From NCBI RefSeq assembly GCF_011039175.1, contig NZ_JAAKEN010000013.1, positions 1-64,000 of the forward strand: a DNA stretch of 64,000 nt, in the 5' to 3' direction. A program made the position numbers and the translations under genes. Positions 7,907-16,962 of this stretch are shown piece after piece (within the stretch, counting starts at the first letter, position 1; each line of letters opens with the position of its first letter). The notes under the pieces were generated by a model, which saw nothing but the letters and a program-made list of their open reading frames with translations, made no database searches and was not told where the DNA came from. This DNA comes from Slackia sp. ZJ119 (GTDB lineage: Bacteria > Actinomycetota > Coriobacteriia > Coriobacteriales > Eggerthellaceae).

Positions 7907-10102
7907 ATGCTCTTTGGGCACCATGCGCCGTTTTCGGGCGCTTTGCGGCCGTCTTGTCTCGTTTCCCGCTTCGCACTGCTTGCTTCGGCCTTCGCCCTGG
8001 CCGTCTGCCTGGCGCTCTCCCAGCACGCCCTCGCCTTCGCCGACGACCCTCCGACCAGCACAGACGACGGCCCGACGCGCGTCCACGTGCTGCCTTTCGA
8101 GTATACCGACTGCATCGTGCTGGAAAGCCAGGGGCGCTTCGGCATCGTCGACTCGGGCGAAGACGACGACCGCCCCGACGGCAGCGACCCGCGCTATCCC
8201 GACCGTCCCGGCATCGTTCGGGGCGGCGGACACGAAGCCGAGGTGATCGCGTATCTGGAAGGGCTCGGCGTCAACGACACGAACCTCGAATTCTACCTGG
8301 GAACGCACCCCCACAGCGACCACATCGGGTCGGCCGACGAGATCATCCGCGCGTTCAAGCCGGCCCGGGTCTACGTGCCCGAATATTCCGACGGCTACCT
8401 TTTGAACCCGGACCGGCTGTGGGACAACCAATACGTTTACGACCAGATGCTCGCAGCCGCCGACGAGCTGGGCATTCCGGTCATCCTCAACCTGGATGCG
8501 ACCGCCCCTCTCGTGCCGCACGAGTATGACGAGCCGAGCGGTCCGGACGATCCGGAAAACCCCGACGACCCGAGCGATCCGATCGACCCGGCGAACCCGG
8601 ACGACCCGACTGGCCCCGACGAGCCGAGCAATCCCGAAGACGCGACCAATCCCGACGACGAGGCCGATCCGAGCGATTCCGAAGGCGAAGCCGGCGAGGA
8701 CGACGAGACGCCGGGGACGAAGCCGGGAGGCGGATCCGACGCCCCCGACCCCGACGAGCCGGCGTTTCCGCCCCACACCGGACGACCGACGTTTTCGCTT
8801 GGCGCCTTCGACATCGAGGTCGTCAACTTCGAAGACGTTTCGTACAAAACGATCGGCACGAACGACTGCAACGACTTTTGCTGGGGCGTGTCGGCCCGCG
8901 CGTTCGGCAGCCATGCGTTTTTGGCCGGCGACATCACCGATGGCGACGGCGACGAGCAGCGCCTGGCGCAGAAGCTCGGGCGCGTCGACGTGATCAAGCT
9001 CGCCCACCACGGCTACGCCGGATCGAACACGCCGGCCTTCATCGCGGCCATCGAGCCGCGCTACGCCTTCCTCACGGGCCCCGAAGCCAGGCTTTCGACC
9101 GAGACTGACCAGATCCTGCGCATCTTCGACGCCCAGGTTTACGGAGCGTACCCCGCAGCAAAGCACGGCTACCAGGCGATGATCGCGGAATTCGCGCCGG
9201 GGGGAGCCATCGAGGTCAACGTCGAGGACGGCATGCTCCATCTGGACGCCTACGACAAGGCGCCCTATGCGTTTTCGACGCTGAACGGACGGCCCTACCC
9301 GCTTTCCGGCTGGCATGAGGCCGATGGCAAGACGTATTGGTTCGAGAACGCGGCAAGGCCCTCGCGCAATGCCTGGGCCTGCGACGACGGCACGTGGTAT
9401 CGGCTTGACAAGGCCGGCGACAAGCTCACCGGTTGGCAGACGGTCGCAGGCACGCGCTACCTTTTCGACGAGTCGGGCGCCATGGTCACGGGCTGGGTGA
9501 ACGACGGCGGCCTTCGGCGCTACTACGATCCCGTCACGGCGTATGCGGCCTTTGGCTGGCAGCTTATCGACAAGAAGTGGTATTTCTTTGACGGCGCCGG
9601 CGTCATGCAGACCGGATGGCTCCTCGACCGCGGCGCGTGGTACTGGCTGGCGCCGTCGAACGGCGTGATGGCCACGGGCTGGATCAACGACCGCGGCACC
9701 TGGTACCACCTGGGAAAAAGCGGCGCGATGGACACCGGGTGGCTGAAGAAGGGCGGCACGTGGTACTGGTTGGCGCCGTCGAACGGCGCCATGGCGACCG
9801 GATGGTTCCGCGTCAGTGGAACATGGTATTATGCGAATTCGTCGGGCGCCATGAAGACCGGCTGGCTGAAAGACGGCGGGAAGTGGTATTACCTGGACGG
9901 CTCGGGCGCCATGCGCACGGGCTGGGCAAGGGTCGGCGGCAAATGGTATTGGCTCGACGGCTCCGGCGCCATGAAAACGGGTTGGCTGAAAGACGGCGGC
10001 GCGTGGTACTGGCTTGACGAGTCGGGCGCCATGGTCACGGGCCGGCACATCGTGGACGGCAGCGTCGAGTACTTCTCCCCCTCCGGCGTTTGGCTCGGAT
10101 AG
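7907..10102 (+). CDS. Secreted metallo-beta-lactamase-fold protein with choline-binding-type repeats
   Basis: The start is the ATG at 7907, preceded by GAAGGGA, with a long signal peptide ending around LAFA (residue 45). The metal-binding motif THPHSDH is near residue 134, GDITDGDGD near 341 and LAHHG near 363, as in ComEC C-terminal-like hydrolases. Between about residues 205 and 292 the domain is interrupted by a disordered Pro-Asp-rich stretch of PDDP and NPDD units. Residues 465 to the end are about 13 cell-wall-binding repeats closely resembling those of the divergent amidase gene. It is therefore a wall-attached extracellular hydrolase. The substrate is unknown (phosphodiester or nucleotide by fold analogy). 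All usual metal ligands appear present. Confidence 0.85.
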   Translation: MLFGHHAPFSGALRPSCLVSRFALLASAFALAVCLALSQHALAFADDPPTSTDDGPTRVHVLPFEYTDCIVLESQGRFGIVDSGEDDDRPDGSDPRYPDRPGIVRGGGHEAEVIAYLEGLGVNDTNLEFYLGTHPHSDHIGSADEIIRAFKPARVYVPEYSDGYLLNPDRLWDNQYVYDQMLAAADELGIPVILNLDATAPLVPHEYDEPSGPDDPENPDDPSDPIDPANPDDPTGPDEPSNPEDATNPDDEADPSDSEGEAGEDDETPGTKPGGGSDAPDPDEPAFPPHTGRPTFSLGAFDIEVVNFEDVSYKTIGTNDCNDFCWGVSARAFGSHAFLAGDITDGDGDEQRLAQKLGRVDVIKLAHHGYAGSNTPAFIAAIEPRYAFLTGPEARLSTETDQILRIFDAQVYGAYPAAKHGYQAMIAEFAPGGAIEVNVEDGMLHLDAYDKAPYAFSTLNGRPYPLSGWHEADGKTYWFENAARPSRNAWACDDGTWYRLDKAGDKLTGWQTVAGTRYLFDESGAMVTGWVNDGGLRRYYDPVTAYAAFGWQLIDKKWYFFDGAGVMQTGWLLDRGAWYWLAPSNGVMATGWINDRGTWYHLGKSGAMDTGWLKKGGTWYWLAPSNGAMATGWFRVSGTWYYANSSGAMKTGWLKDGGKWYYLDGSGAMRTGWARVGGKWYWLDGSGAMKTGWLKDGGAWYWLDESGAMVTGRHIVDGSVEYFSPSGVWLG

Positions 10103-10146
10103 CGTATGAACGCGGCGCACGGGCGCCAAGAAGAAAGGCGGGACCC

Positions 10147-11253
10147 TTGTTTGATAAGGACACCCTGGTAAGCGTCATCGTGCCGGTGTACAACACCGAG
10201 CCTTACCTGGAACAATGCCTCGACAGCATCCTTGCCCAGACCCACGGGCGCCTGGAAGTCATCGTGCTCGACGACGGCAGCACCGACGGCTCGCCCGCCA
10301 TCATGGACGCAGTCGCCGCCCGCGACGAGCGCGTGCGGACCGTCCACAAGCACAACGAAGGCTACGGGGCCACCTGCAACCGGGGCCTTCGCGAGGCAAG
10401 CGGCGACTGGGTGGCCATAGTCGAGCCGGACGACTGGATCGAGCCGGCCATGTACGGCCGCATGCTTGCGTTCGCCGGCACGCTCAACGGACGCATCGAC
10501 GTCGTCAAAACGCCGTACTGGCGCATCATCGACGCCGACACGCCCGAGCAGCTGAAGCTCAACTGCAGCTTTCGCCGGCGCGTGCGGCCAGCCCGCCAGC
10601 CGTTTTCCATCGAAGACGCGCCGCGGCTGCTCACGCACCACCCAAGCATCTGGTCGGCGCTGTACCGGCGCGGCTTCCTCGAGGAATTCGACATCGCGTT
10701 CCACGAGATCCCCGGCGCCGGCTGGGCCGACAACCCCTTCCTCATCGACACGCTGTGCCAGGCCCGCGGCATCGCCTACCTCGACGAGCCGTTTTACTGC
10801 TATCGCGAAGAAACCGACGAGAAGGCCATCGCATCCACGCGCGCCAATCCGATGCTGCCGTTCGACCGCTGGCAGGACATGTGCGACTCGCTCGAGCGCA
10901 TCGGAGTTTCCGATGAGGGCGTATGGCGGGCCCACGCAAGCCGCGGCTTCACCTACCTTTCGGGCGTTTTGGCAAGCGTCGGGGCAGATCGCGACGATGT
11001 GCGCGAAGCCATGGCGGCCATGTTCTCGCGCATGGACCCGGCCTTGGTGCTCACCGATTCGCGCATCCCGCCGGAATGCCGGCGCCTGTTCTGCAAGACG
11101 ATGGGGCTTCCCGCGCCGAAGACGCACCCGCTGCGCTATGCAGGCCGCCTGGCAGGCGAAGGGCTCTATACGCTGACGAACACCTCGCCCGCCTTCACGC
11201 TGCGCCAGACGAAGCGCTTTCTGCGCAACCGCCAAGCCCGCGACAAGGCCTGA
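10147..11253 (+). CDS. Family 2 glycosyltransferase
   Basis: This GT-A fold transferase moves a sugar from a nucleotide-sugar donor. The TTG at 10147 is preferred as start because GAAAGG lies eight bases upstream and the family core begins right there (SVIVPVYNTEPYLEQCLDS). A TTG at 10090 would overlap the previous gene. Motifs: DDGSTDGSP near residue 38 and VEPDDWIEP, the DxD-like metal site. The C-terminal half is helical and ends in basic residues. It follows the wall-binding MBL gene by 44 bases on the same strand and is closed by a strong terminator. It may be co-transcribed and act in surface glycan or polymer synthesis. The acceptor is not predictable. Confidence 0.85.
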   Translation: MFDKDTLVSVIVPVYNTEPYLEQCLDSILAQTHGRLEVIVLDDGSTDGSPAIMDAVAARDERVRTVHKHNEGYGATCNRGLREASGDWVAIVEPDDWIEPAMYGRMLAFAGTLNGRIDVVKTPYWRIIDADTPEQLKLNCSFRRRVRPARQPFSIEDAPRLLTHHPSIWSALYRRGFLEEFDIAFHEIPGAGWADNPFLIDTLCQARGIAYLDEPFYCYREETDEKAIASTRANPMLPFDRWQDMCDSLERIGVSDEGVWRAHASRGFTYLSGVLASVGADRDDVREAMAAMFSRMDPALVLTDSRIPPECRRLFCKTMGLPAPKTHPLRYAGRLAGEGLYTLTNTSPAFTLRQTKRFLRNRQARDKA

Positions 11254-11261
11254 CGGCGGCA

Positions 11262-11304
11262 GAAGGGGGCGGGCCGCGATCGATGCGGCCCGCCCCCTTC
11301 GTTT
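11262..11304 (+). terminator. Rho-independent terminator after the glycosyltransferase gene
   Basis: A perfect 16-base stem (11262-11277 with 11285-11300) with a 7-base loop is followed by GTTTT. It ends the MBL-glycosyltransferase transcript. Confidence 0.9.
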
Positions 11305-11368
11305 TCCTTCAAGCGGCTTTTCAGGTGCCGGCTGTCAAGAAATGCTGATTGTATAAGTCAGCATTTGC

Positions 11369-12703
11369 TTAGCTCCACAGATCGAACATGTACTCGGCGT
11401 TCTCTTCGAGCGATTCGGGCAGCACCGTCCACGCGCCGCTTTCGTAGGTGAGCTCGACCATGGCGTAGAACTCGGTCGGCTCGGTGGTGCTCAGGGCTTC
11501 GGTCGCGGCAAACGTGACGGCCGATTCGCGGTTGTCGGTTTCCTTCTGGTTGGCAAGCACGTTGTCGACGGCCTCCAGGTAGCCGCCCATCGTGTAGCAG
11601 GAGCCGTCCAGAAACACGGTCGCCGTGCCGTCGTCCTCGACGAACACGCCGTCTTCGTCCGGCGTGCAGGTGATGCTCTCGGCCATCCATTTCACCAGGT
11701 CTTCACCGGTAATGCCGGTATCGGCCAAAGCGACGCCGTCCGTCTCGTCCGAGAAATAGGTTTCGGCGTTGATCGCCAGCGTGTCGAGCAGCGCCTTGTT
11801 CGACGCGATGTTTTTGAGCGCCCCGCTTGCAGCAGACGCGGCGGCCTGTTCGTCGGCGGCAAGCGTCGTGTCGGCCGCACCGTCCTCGGCGTTCGGATCG
11901 GACGCGTCGGCCTGGTCGTCGGCAGTCGTGCTTTCGCTGAAGGAATACGTCGAGCCGCCGTCATCGACGGAAAGGTCGCCTTCTTCGAAGGCCGTCAGGG
12001 CCAGCGTGCACGAAGCAACGACAATGGCGAACGAGACGATCGACAAGACGATGCCGATGATGCCGCACACCTTGCCGCCGAACGCCTTGCCGTCGCGGCC
12101 GAACTGGCGGATGTAGGACCCCGACAGCACGATGGCGACGACGCCGAGGATGAGGCCGAAGACCACGGTTTCGGAGAGCACGATCGCAAGGATGCCGCAC
12201 ACCAGAGCGCCGATGGCCTTGCCGTTGCTCTGCGGCGGCATCTCCGACACCGGCGGCACGCTGCCGTAGACGCTCGATCCCGCCACAGGCTCCTGCGGAG
12301 CGTAGGGATTCTGCGGCTGGGCCGGCGCTGGCTGGGCGGCTTGCGCGGCGGCATACGGGTTCGGCGGCGGCACGGGCACGCCGGCGGCAGGCTCGCCCTG
12401 GGGCGCGGCAGGCTGGGCCTGCGCAACGCCTGCGACCGGCTGGGCCGCCGGTGCGGCAGGCTGGGCGGCGGCAGGATCGGACGCCGGCTGCGCGGCCGGG
12501 GCGCTCTGAGGAACGGTCGGCTGCGCGACGGGCTCGGTCGGCATGAAAGGCGCGGTCGGTTCTATGGGAGCCGCAGGCGCGGACTGGGCGCCGGGCGACT
12601 CGTCCGGGTCGTAGGGCTTGGCGGGCTCGGCGGGCGGCGCCGGCTCCGCGGGCTCGGCGGGTTCGAAAATCCTCGCTTCGTCGCCCGTCTTCTTCTCTTC
12701 CAT
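11369..12703 (-). CDS. DUF4190-type membrane protein with Pro/Ala-rich N-terminus
   Basis: The start is the ATG at 12703 with AAAGGAG eight bases upstream. Residues 1-155 are a disordered Pro/Ala/Glu-rich segment, probably cytoplasmic. Residues 160-235 hold hydrophobic Gly-rich helices ([26 protein letters not shown] and [18 protein letters not shown]) that match the DUF4190 pattern. The remaining 200 residues are acidic and probably extracellular. They contain an [14 protein letters not shown] segment and a [11 protein letters not shown] segment, and no enzyme motif was recognised. Proteins of this layout are common in Coriobacteriia and have no assigned role. It is convergent with the glycosyltransferase gene and divergent from metA. 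Confidence 0.75.
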   Translation of the reverse strand: MEEKKTGDEARIFEPAEPAEPAPPAEPAKPYDPDESPGAQSAPAAPIEPTAPFMPTEPVAQPTVPQSAPAAQPASDPAAAQPAAPAAQPVAGVAQAQPAAPQGEPAAGVPVPPPNPYAAAQAAQPAPAQPQNPYAPQEPVAGSSVYGSVPPVSEMPPQSNGKAIGALVCGILAIVLSETVVFGLILGVVAIVLSGSYIRQFGRDGKAFGGKVCGIIGIVLSIVSFAIVVASCTLALTAFEEGDLSVDDGGSTYSFSESTTADDQADASDPNAEDGAADTTLAADEQAAASAASGALKNIASNKALLDTLAINAETYFSDETDGVALADTGITGEDLVKWMAESITCTPDEDGVFVEDDGTATVFLDGSCYTMGGYLEAVDNVLANQKETDNRESAVTFAATEALSTTEPTEFYAMVELTYESGAWTVLPESLEENAEYMFDLWS

Positions 12704-12927
12704 CAGGAATCTCCTTTCGCCGTCAGCGCTCGTCTTCGCTGCGTCGCGTCTCTCAAACGCGCTTAGCAAAAGTATACGGGAATGAAACCGGCGCAACGCC
12801 GAACGTCAGCGACCCGCCACAAGATGGCTATCGATCCGCAAGGCGCCGTCGATCGTCTGAAGCTGTGGCAAACCGCCTTTGCACGACCGCCTCTGGTATC
12901 ATGGACCGACGACACGAGAGGAACCCC

Positions 12928-14259
12928 ATGCCTATCCGCATTCCCGACAAGCTGCCCGCGCGGCAGATCTTGGAAGCCGAAAACATCTTCGTCATGACCG
13001 AGCGCCGCGCCATGCACCAAGACATCCGTCCGCTTCGCGTGCTGCTGCTCAACCTCATGCCGGCCAAAGAAGTGACCGAGACGCAGATCCTGCGCCGGCT
13101 GTCGAACACGCCGCTGCAGATCGAAGTAGGGCTCATGTACACGTCCACGCACGAGTCGCGCAACGTGTCCGCCCAGCACCTCAACGCGTTCTACACGACG
13201 TTTGACCAGGTGCGCGACGACTTTTTCGACGGGCTGATCATCACGGGCGCCCCGGTGGAGCTGCTCGAGTTCGAAGACGTCGACTACTGGGACGAGCTTC
13301 GCGCCATCATGGACTGGTCGCGCACCAACGTGCATTCCACGCTGCACATTTGCTGGGGGGCGCAGGCCGGCATCTACCACCACTACGGGGTGCCGAAGCA
13401 CGTTTTGCCGGCCAAGCGGTTCGGCGTGTTCGAGCATTCGGTGGTCAAGCCTTCCTCGCCGCTCGTGCGCGGGTTCGACGAGCGGTTTTGGGCGCCGCAC
13501 TCGCGCTACACCGACGTGCGTGCCGAAGACATCGAGGCGCATCCCGACCTGGAGCTGATAGCGGTTTCGGACGAGGCGGGGGTCTACGCCGCGAAAAGCA
13601 CGGATTCGCGGCATTTCTTCGTGTTCGGGCATCCGGAATACGACAGCGTGACGCTGGCGAACGAATACTGGCGCGACCGGGCGCAAGGGCTCGACATCGC
13701 GGTGCCGGCGCACTACTACCCCGGCGACAATCCGAACGCCGTGCCGGTGGCCAGGTGGAAGGCGCACGGACAGCTGCTGTATTCCAACTGGCTGAACTAC
13801 TACGTGTACCAGACGACGCCCTACGACATCAGCACGGTCGGCGCAGAGGCGGCGGAAGCGGGCGGCGGCGCAGCCTCCGGCGGCACGACCGAGGCCGTCG
13901 GAAGCGGGCGGCAGGACGCCGAGACGGGCGGCAGCGCGACGGACAGCGGCGCTGAAGCCCAAGCCACCGAGGCGGGCAGCGGCACGACCGAGGCCGCCGC
14001 GAGCGGACGGGCGGCCGCTGAAGCGAAAGCCCCCGCGCCGGCCCGCGCCCCTCGCTATACGCTGCGCCCGGTCACCACGCCGATCCAGGCGGCAGACGAC
14101 AGGCGGCAGCATCGCCCGCCGCAGTCGCCGAGGCGGGCGGGCGCAAACGCGGCCGACCCTTTCCTGCGCCCCGAAAACGAGGACGACGACGGCTATGACC
14201 CTTTCTCAGACCGCCCGCCCGCGCCCGAGCCCGCCTTCGAGGCAGACCCCTGGAGATAG
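12928..14259 (+). CDS. metA: Homoserine O-acetyltransferase (MetA family) with long C-terminal tail
   Basis: MetA activates homoserine in methionine synthesis. The start is the ATG at 12928 with GAGAGGAA upstream. The family core spans residues 1-300, with nucleophile Cys142 in HICWGAQAG and His235 and Glu237 in GHPEYD. Residue 111, which decides the acyl donor, is Glu (TGAPVE). By the established MetA rule this favours acetyl-CoA over succinyl-CoA. Family members are about 300-310 residues long, but this one has 443. The extra 140 residues are first Ala/Gly/Thr-rich with imperfect repeats ([19 protein letters not shown]), then Pro/Arg-rich, ending acidic. The tail is in frame with no stop. 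Its codons are very GC-rich, as expected of low-complexity drift. Its function is unknown. Confidence 0.93.
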   Translation: MPIRIPDKLPARQILEAENIFVMTERRAMHQDIRPLRVLLLNLMPAKEVTETQILRRLSNTPLQIEVGLMYTSTHESRNVSAQHLNAFYTTFDQVRDDFFDGLIITGAPVELLEFEDVDYWDELRAIMDWSRTNVHSTLHICWGAQAGIYHHYGVPKHVLPAKRFGVFEHSVVKPSSPLVRGFDERFWAPHSRYTDVRAEDIEAHPDLELIAVSDEAGVYAAKSTDSRHFFVFGHPEYDSVTLANEYWRDRAQGLDIAVPAHYYPGDNPNAVPVARWKAHGQLLYSNWLNYYVYQTTPYDISTVGAEAAEAGGGAASGGTTEAVGSGRQDAETGGSATDSGAEAQATEAGSGTTEAAASGRAAAEAKAPAPARAPRYTLRPVTTPIQAADDRRQHRPPQSPRRAGANAADPFLRPENEDDDGYDPFSDRPPAPEPAFEADPWR

Positions 14260-14310
14260 CAGCCCGCAAGGCGCAGGCCCCAAAGGGCGCCGCCGCGCTT
14301 TCGCGCGTCC

Positions 14311-14991
14311 TTACGCCTTCGCCCCGTACTGCTCGTAGTAGGCGTCGATGGCGGCTTTCACCTGGTCGTCGATGACCACGCGCCCGCGCACTTCGCGGTT
14401 GTGCAGGCATTCCACCACGTCTTGCATCGTCACGATGGCAGCCGTCGGGAAGCCGTAGCGCTCGCGCACCTCGTCAAGGGCGCACATGCTGCCGCCCTTG
14501 CCCACTTCCATGCGGTTGAGCGACACCATAAGCCCGACCACCTCCACGTCGGCCTGCGCGCGCAGAATGGGGTAGGTCTCCTCGATGGACTTTCCCGAGG
14601 TGGTCACGTCCTCCACGATGAGCACGCGGTCGCCGTCGGCAAGCGAGCTGCCGAGCATTATGCCCGCATCGCCGTGGTCTTTGGCTTCCTTGCGGTTTGA
14701 GCAGTAGCGCACCTCTTTGCCGTAGAGCTCCTGTATGGCCATCGTGGTGATGACCGACAGCGGAATGCCCTTGTAGGCCGGCCCGAACACCACGTCGAAG
14801 TCCAGCCCGAAGTTCTCGTTGATAGCCTGGGCGTACGCAAGGCCGAGCCGATGCAGCTGGCTGCCGGTGACATACGCGCCCGCATTCATGAAAAACGGCG
14901 ACTTGCGGCCGCTCTTCAGGGTGAAGTCCCCAAACTTCAACACGTCGGATTCGACCATGAACTCGATGAACTCTTGCTTGTAGCGCTCCAT
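14311..14991 (-). CDS. pyrE: Orotate phosphoribosyltransferase
   Basis: PyrE converts orotate and PRPP to OMP in de novo pyrimidine synthesis. The ATG at 14991 is chosen because the family start MERYKQEFIEFM lies there. Motifs: FTLKSGRKSPFF at the N-terminus, and the PRPP loop RVLIVEDVTTSGKSIEE around residues 130-145. The length of 226 residues is normal. The gene is convergent with metA (51-base gap) and stands alone, apart from other pyr genes. A good promoter lies just upstream, giving a leader of only about 30 bases, which leaves little room for an attenuator. Confidence 0.96.
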   Translation of the reverse strand: MERYKQEFIEFMVESDVLKFGDFTLKSGRKSPFFMNAGAYVTGSQLHRLGLAYAQAINENFGLDFDVVFGPAYKGIPLSVITTMAIQELYGKEVRYCSNRKEAKDHGDAGIMLGSSLADGDRVLIVEDVTTSGKSIEETYPILRAQADVEVVGLMVSLNRMEVGKGGSMCALDEVRERYGFPTAAIVTMQDVVECLHNREVRGRVVIDDQVKAAIDAYYEQYGAKA

Positions 14992-15028
14992 GCGGGCCCT
15001 TTCTCGCGGCGTTGTTGCAGATCGTGCC

Positions 15029-15058
15029 ATCATAGCGCAGGCAGGCCGCGCTGTCCAA
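15029..15058 (-). promoter_or_regulatory. Promoter of pyrE
   Basis: Minus-strand TTGGAC (15058-15053) and TATGAT (15034-15029) are separated by 18 bases, about 38 bases upstream of the pyrE start. Confidence 0.65.
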
Positions 15059-15096
15059 GCGGCAAAGGCCCGCCGCTGTCCGCCGGAGGGCGAAAT

Positions 15097-15143
15097 CGCA
15101 CATTCGCCGCGCTTCTTGCAACAAAAGCAACGGCGAATGTGCG
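15097..15143. other. Inverted repeat upstream of the pyrE promoter
   Basis: Perfect 13-base arms CGCACATTCGCCG (15097-15109) and CGGCGAATGTGCG (15131-15143) flank a 21-base spacer. The repeat lies between the leuA terminator and the pyrE -35 box. It could be an operator or a second transcript-end hairpin. Confidence 0.5.
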
Positions 15144-15152
15144 CCCGACACC

Positions 15153-15181
15153 AAAAAAGGGCCCGCACGCAGCGGGCCCTT
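15153..15181 (-). terminator. Rho-independent terminator of leuA
   Basis: The 10-base stem AAGGGCCCGC/GCGGGCCCTT with loop ACGCA (plus-strand reading) is followed on the minus strand by a run of six T, counting the last base pair of the stem. It lies about 46 bases beyond the leuA stop. Confidence 0.9.
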
Positions 15182-15226
15182 CGCGTTTTGCCTGTTCTCG
15201 CGCTGCGGCGCGGCAGCCTTTCGCCC

Positions 15227-16762
15227 TTAGCGGCGATGCTGGCGCTTGTCGTTCAGCAGGCGGTTGATCGCGTTGATGTAGGCCTTCGCCGACGACACGA
15301 TGATGTCGCCGTCCGACCCGCGGCCGGTGTACACTTCCCCGTCCGGCGCCGTCACGCGCACCGTCACCTCGCCGAGCGCGTCGATGCCGCGGGTGACCGA
15401 CTGCACCGAGAACTCGGACAGCTCGTTGTCCACCTGCATGATCTTGTTGCAGGCCTTGTAGACCGCGTCGACCGGGCCGGTGCCCCATTCGCACGCCGTC
15501 TGCGACTGGTCGGCATCGTTGCGCAGCGTCACCGTCGCGGTCGGCTTCAGCGGGAACCCGCAGCTGATCTGCACGCTCTCCAGCACGAACGCCGCCGTCT
15601 CGTCGTTGCGCTCCTGCTCGTTGACCAGGCTTTCCAGGTCTTCGTCATACACTTCTTTCTTCTTGTCGGCCAGGTTCAGGAAGGCCTCGTACACGCGGTC
15701 GAGCTCTTCGCCGTCCATCTCGTAGCCGAGCTCTTCCAAGCGATGCTTCAAAGCCGCATGCCCGCTGCGGGCCGTCAGCACGATCTGGCTTGCGCCCACG
15801 CCCACCTCGGCCGGGTCGATGATCTCGTAGGTGTCGCGCTTCTTCAGCACGCCGTCCTGGTGGATGCCCGACGAATGCGCGAACGCGTTCGCGCCGACGA
15901 TGGCCTTGTTGGCCTGCACGTTCATGCCCGTGATGCTGGAAACCAGGCGGCTTGCCTTCAGGAACTCGCGCGTGTTGACGTCGGTGTGGCCGTCGAGGGC
16001 GTCGCCATGCATGCGCAGGCCCATGACGACCTCTTCCATGGCCGTGTTGCCAGCACGCTCGCCCAGGCCGTTGATGGTGCATTCCACCTGCGTGGCGCCG
16101 TTGCGCACGCCCGCAAGCGACAGCGCCGTGGCCATGCCCAGGTCGTTGTGGCAGTGCACCGACACGGTGACGTTTTCGATGCCGTTGACGTTGTCCATGA
16201 GGTATTTGATGCGCCGGCCGAAGTCCTCAGGCAGCGAATAGCCCGTCGTGTCGGGGATGTTGACGACCGTGGCGCCCGCGTCGACGACGGCTTGGATGAC
16301 GCGCACCAAAAAGTCGAAGTCCGAACGGCCCGCGTCCTCGGCGTAGAACTGCACGTCCTCCACGAACTTCTTCGCATACTTCACGCACTTGACCGCACGC
16401 TCCACGCATTCGTCTTCAGTGATGCGCAGCTTGTCGCGCATGTGCGACGGCGACACGCCGATGCCCGTGTGGATGCGCGGGCGCTTGGCGTATTTCAGCG
16501 CGTCGGCGGCAGAGTCGATGTCTTTTTCGACCGCGCGGGTCAGCGCACACACGGTGGCCTTGTCGCCGGCCAGTTCCGAGATGCGGCGGACCGATTCGAA
16601 GTCGCCAGGGCTGGAAATGGGAAAACCGGCCTCGATGACGTCGACGTTCAGGCGAAGCAGCTGGCGGGCGACGACGAGCTTTTCCTCGGTGTTCATGGAA
16701 GCGCCCGGCGACTGCTCGCCGTCGCGCAAGGTGGTGTCGAAAATGTTGATCTTTCGCGTCAT
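15227..16762 (-). CDS. leuA: 2-isopropylmalate synthase
   Basis: LeuA condenses acetyl-CoA with 2-ketoisovalerate as the first committed step to leucine. The ATG at 16762 ([20 protein letters not shown]) has GAAGGG upstream. A TTG one codon earlier is less likely. The HMGL-like catalytic barrel covers residues 1-270, with metal ligands in DTTLRDGEQ and HCHNDLGMA. The C-terminal LeuA allosteric domain spans about 370-505. The length of 511 is typical of the bacterial type 1 enzyme. It stands in the same orientation as serA and the ilv genes but has its own terminator. leuB and leuCD are not in the window. Confidence 0.96.
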   Translation of the reverse strand: MTRKINIFDTTLRDGEQSPGASMNTEEKLVVARQLLRLNVDVIEAGFPISSPGDFESVRRISELAGDKATVCALTRAVEKDIDSAADALKYAKRPRIHTGIGVSPSHMRDKLRITEDECVERAVKCVKYAKKFVEDVQFYAEDAGRSDFDFLVRVIQAVVDAGATVVNIPDTTGYSLPEDFGRRIKYLMDNVNGIENVTVSVHCHNDLGMATALSLAGVRNGATQVECTINGLGERAGNTAMEEVVMGLRMHGDALDGHTDVNTREFLKASRLVSSITGMNVQANKAIVGANAFAHSSGIHQDGVLKKRDTYEIIDPAEVGVGASQIVLTARSGHAALKHRLEELGYEMDGEELDRVYEAFLNLADKKKEVYDEDLESLVNEQERNDETAAFVLESVQISCGFPLKPTATVTLRNDADQSQTACEWGTGPVDAVYKACNKIMQVDNELSEFSVQSVTRGIDALGEVTVRVTAPDGEVYTGRGSDGDIIVSSAKAYINAINRLLNDKRQHRR

Positions 16763-16894
16763 CAATGCATCCCTTCTCTTCTCTTGTCCGCGATCGATTG
16801 CGCCGTCTTTTTGCGTATCCGCAGAAGTTTAGCACACTCGCCTGCGACGGGGCGAAATTGCCGCCGGCGACCACGCCGACCATGCAATCCGGCA

Positions 16895-16934
16895 AGAAAA
16901 GACAAGGGGCGCCGGCCTCGTCGCCCGCGCCCCT
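16895..16934 (-). terminator. Probable terminator of serA
   Basis: The stem AGGGGCGC (16905-16912) / GCGCCCCT (16927-16934) is followed on the minus strand by TGTCTTTTCTT, a moderate U-rich tail. Confidence 0.6.
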
Positions 16935-16962
16935 CGGATGCCTCTGTTGTTCCGTGCGCCTC

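Noticed and set aside
10090..10146. TTG start of the glycosyltransferase inside the end of the MBL gene
   Set aside because: The added 19 residues are Arg-rich and unlike the family, and a better-spaced ribosome site serves the TTG at 10147.
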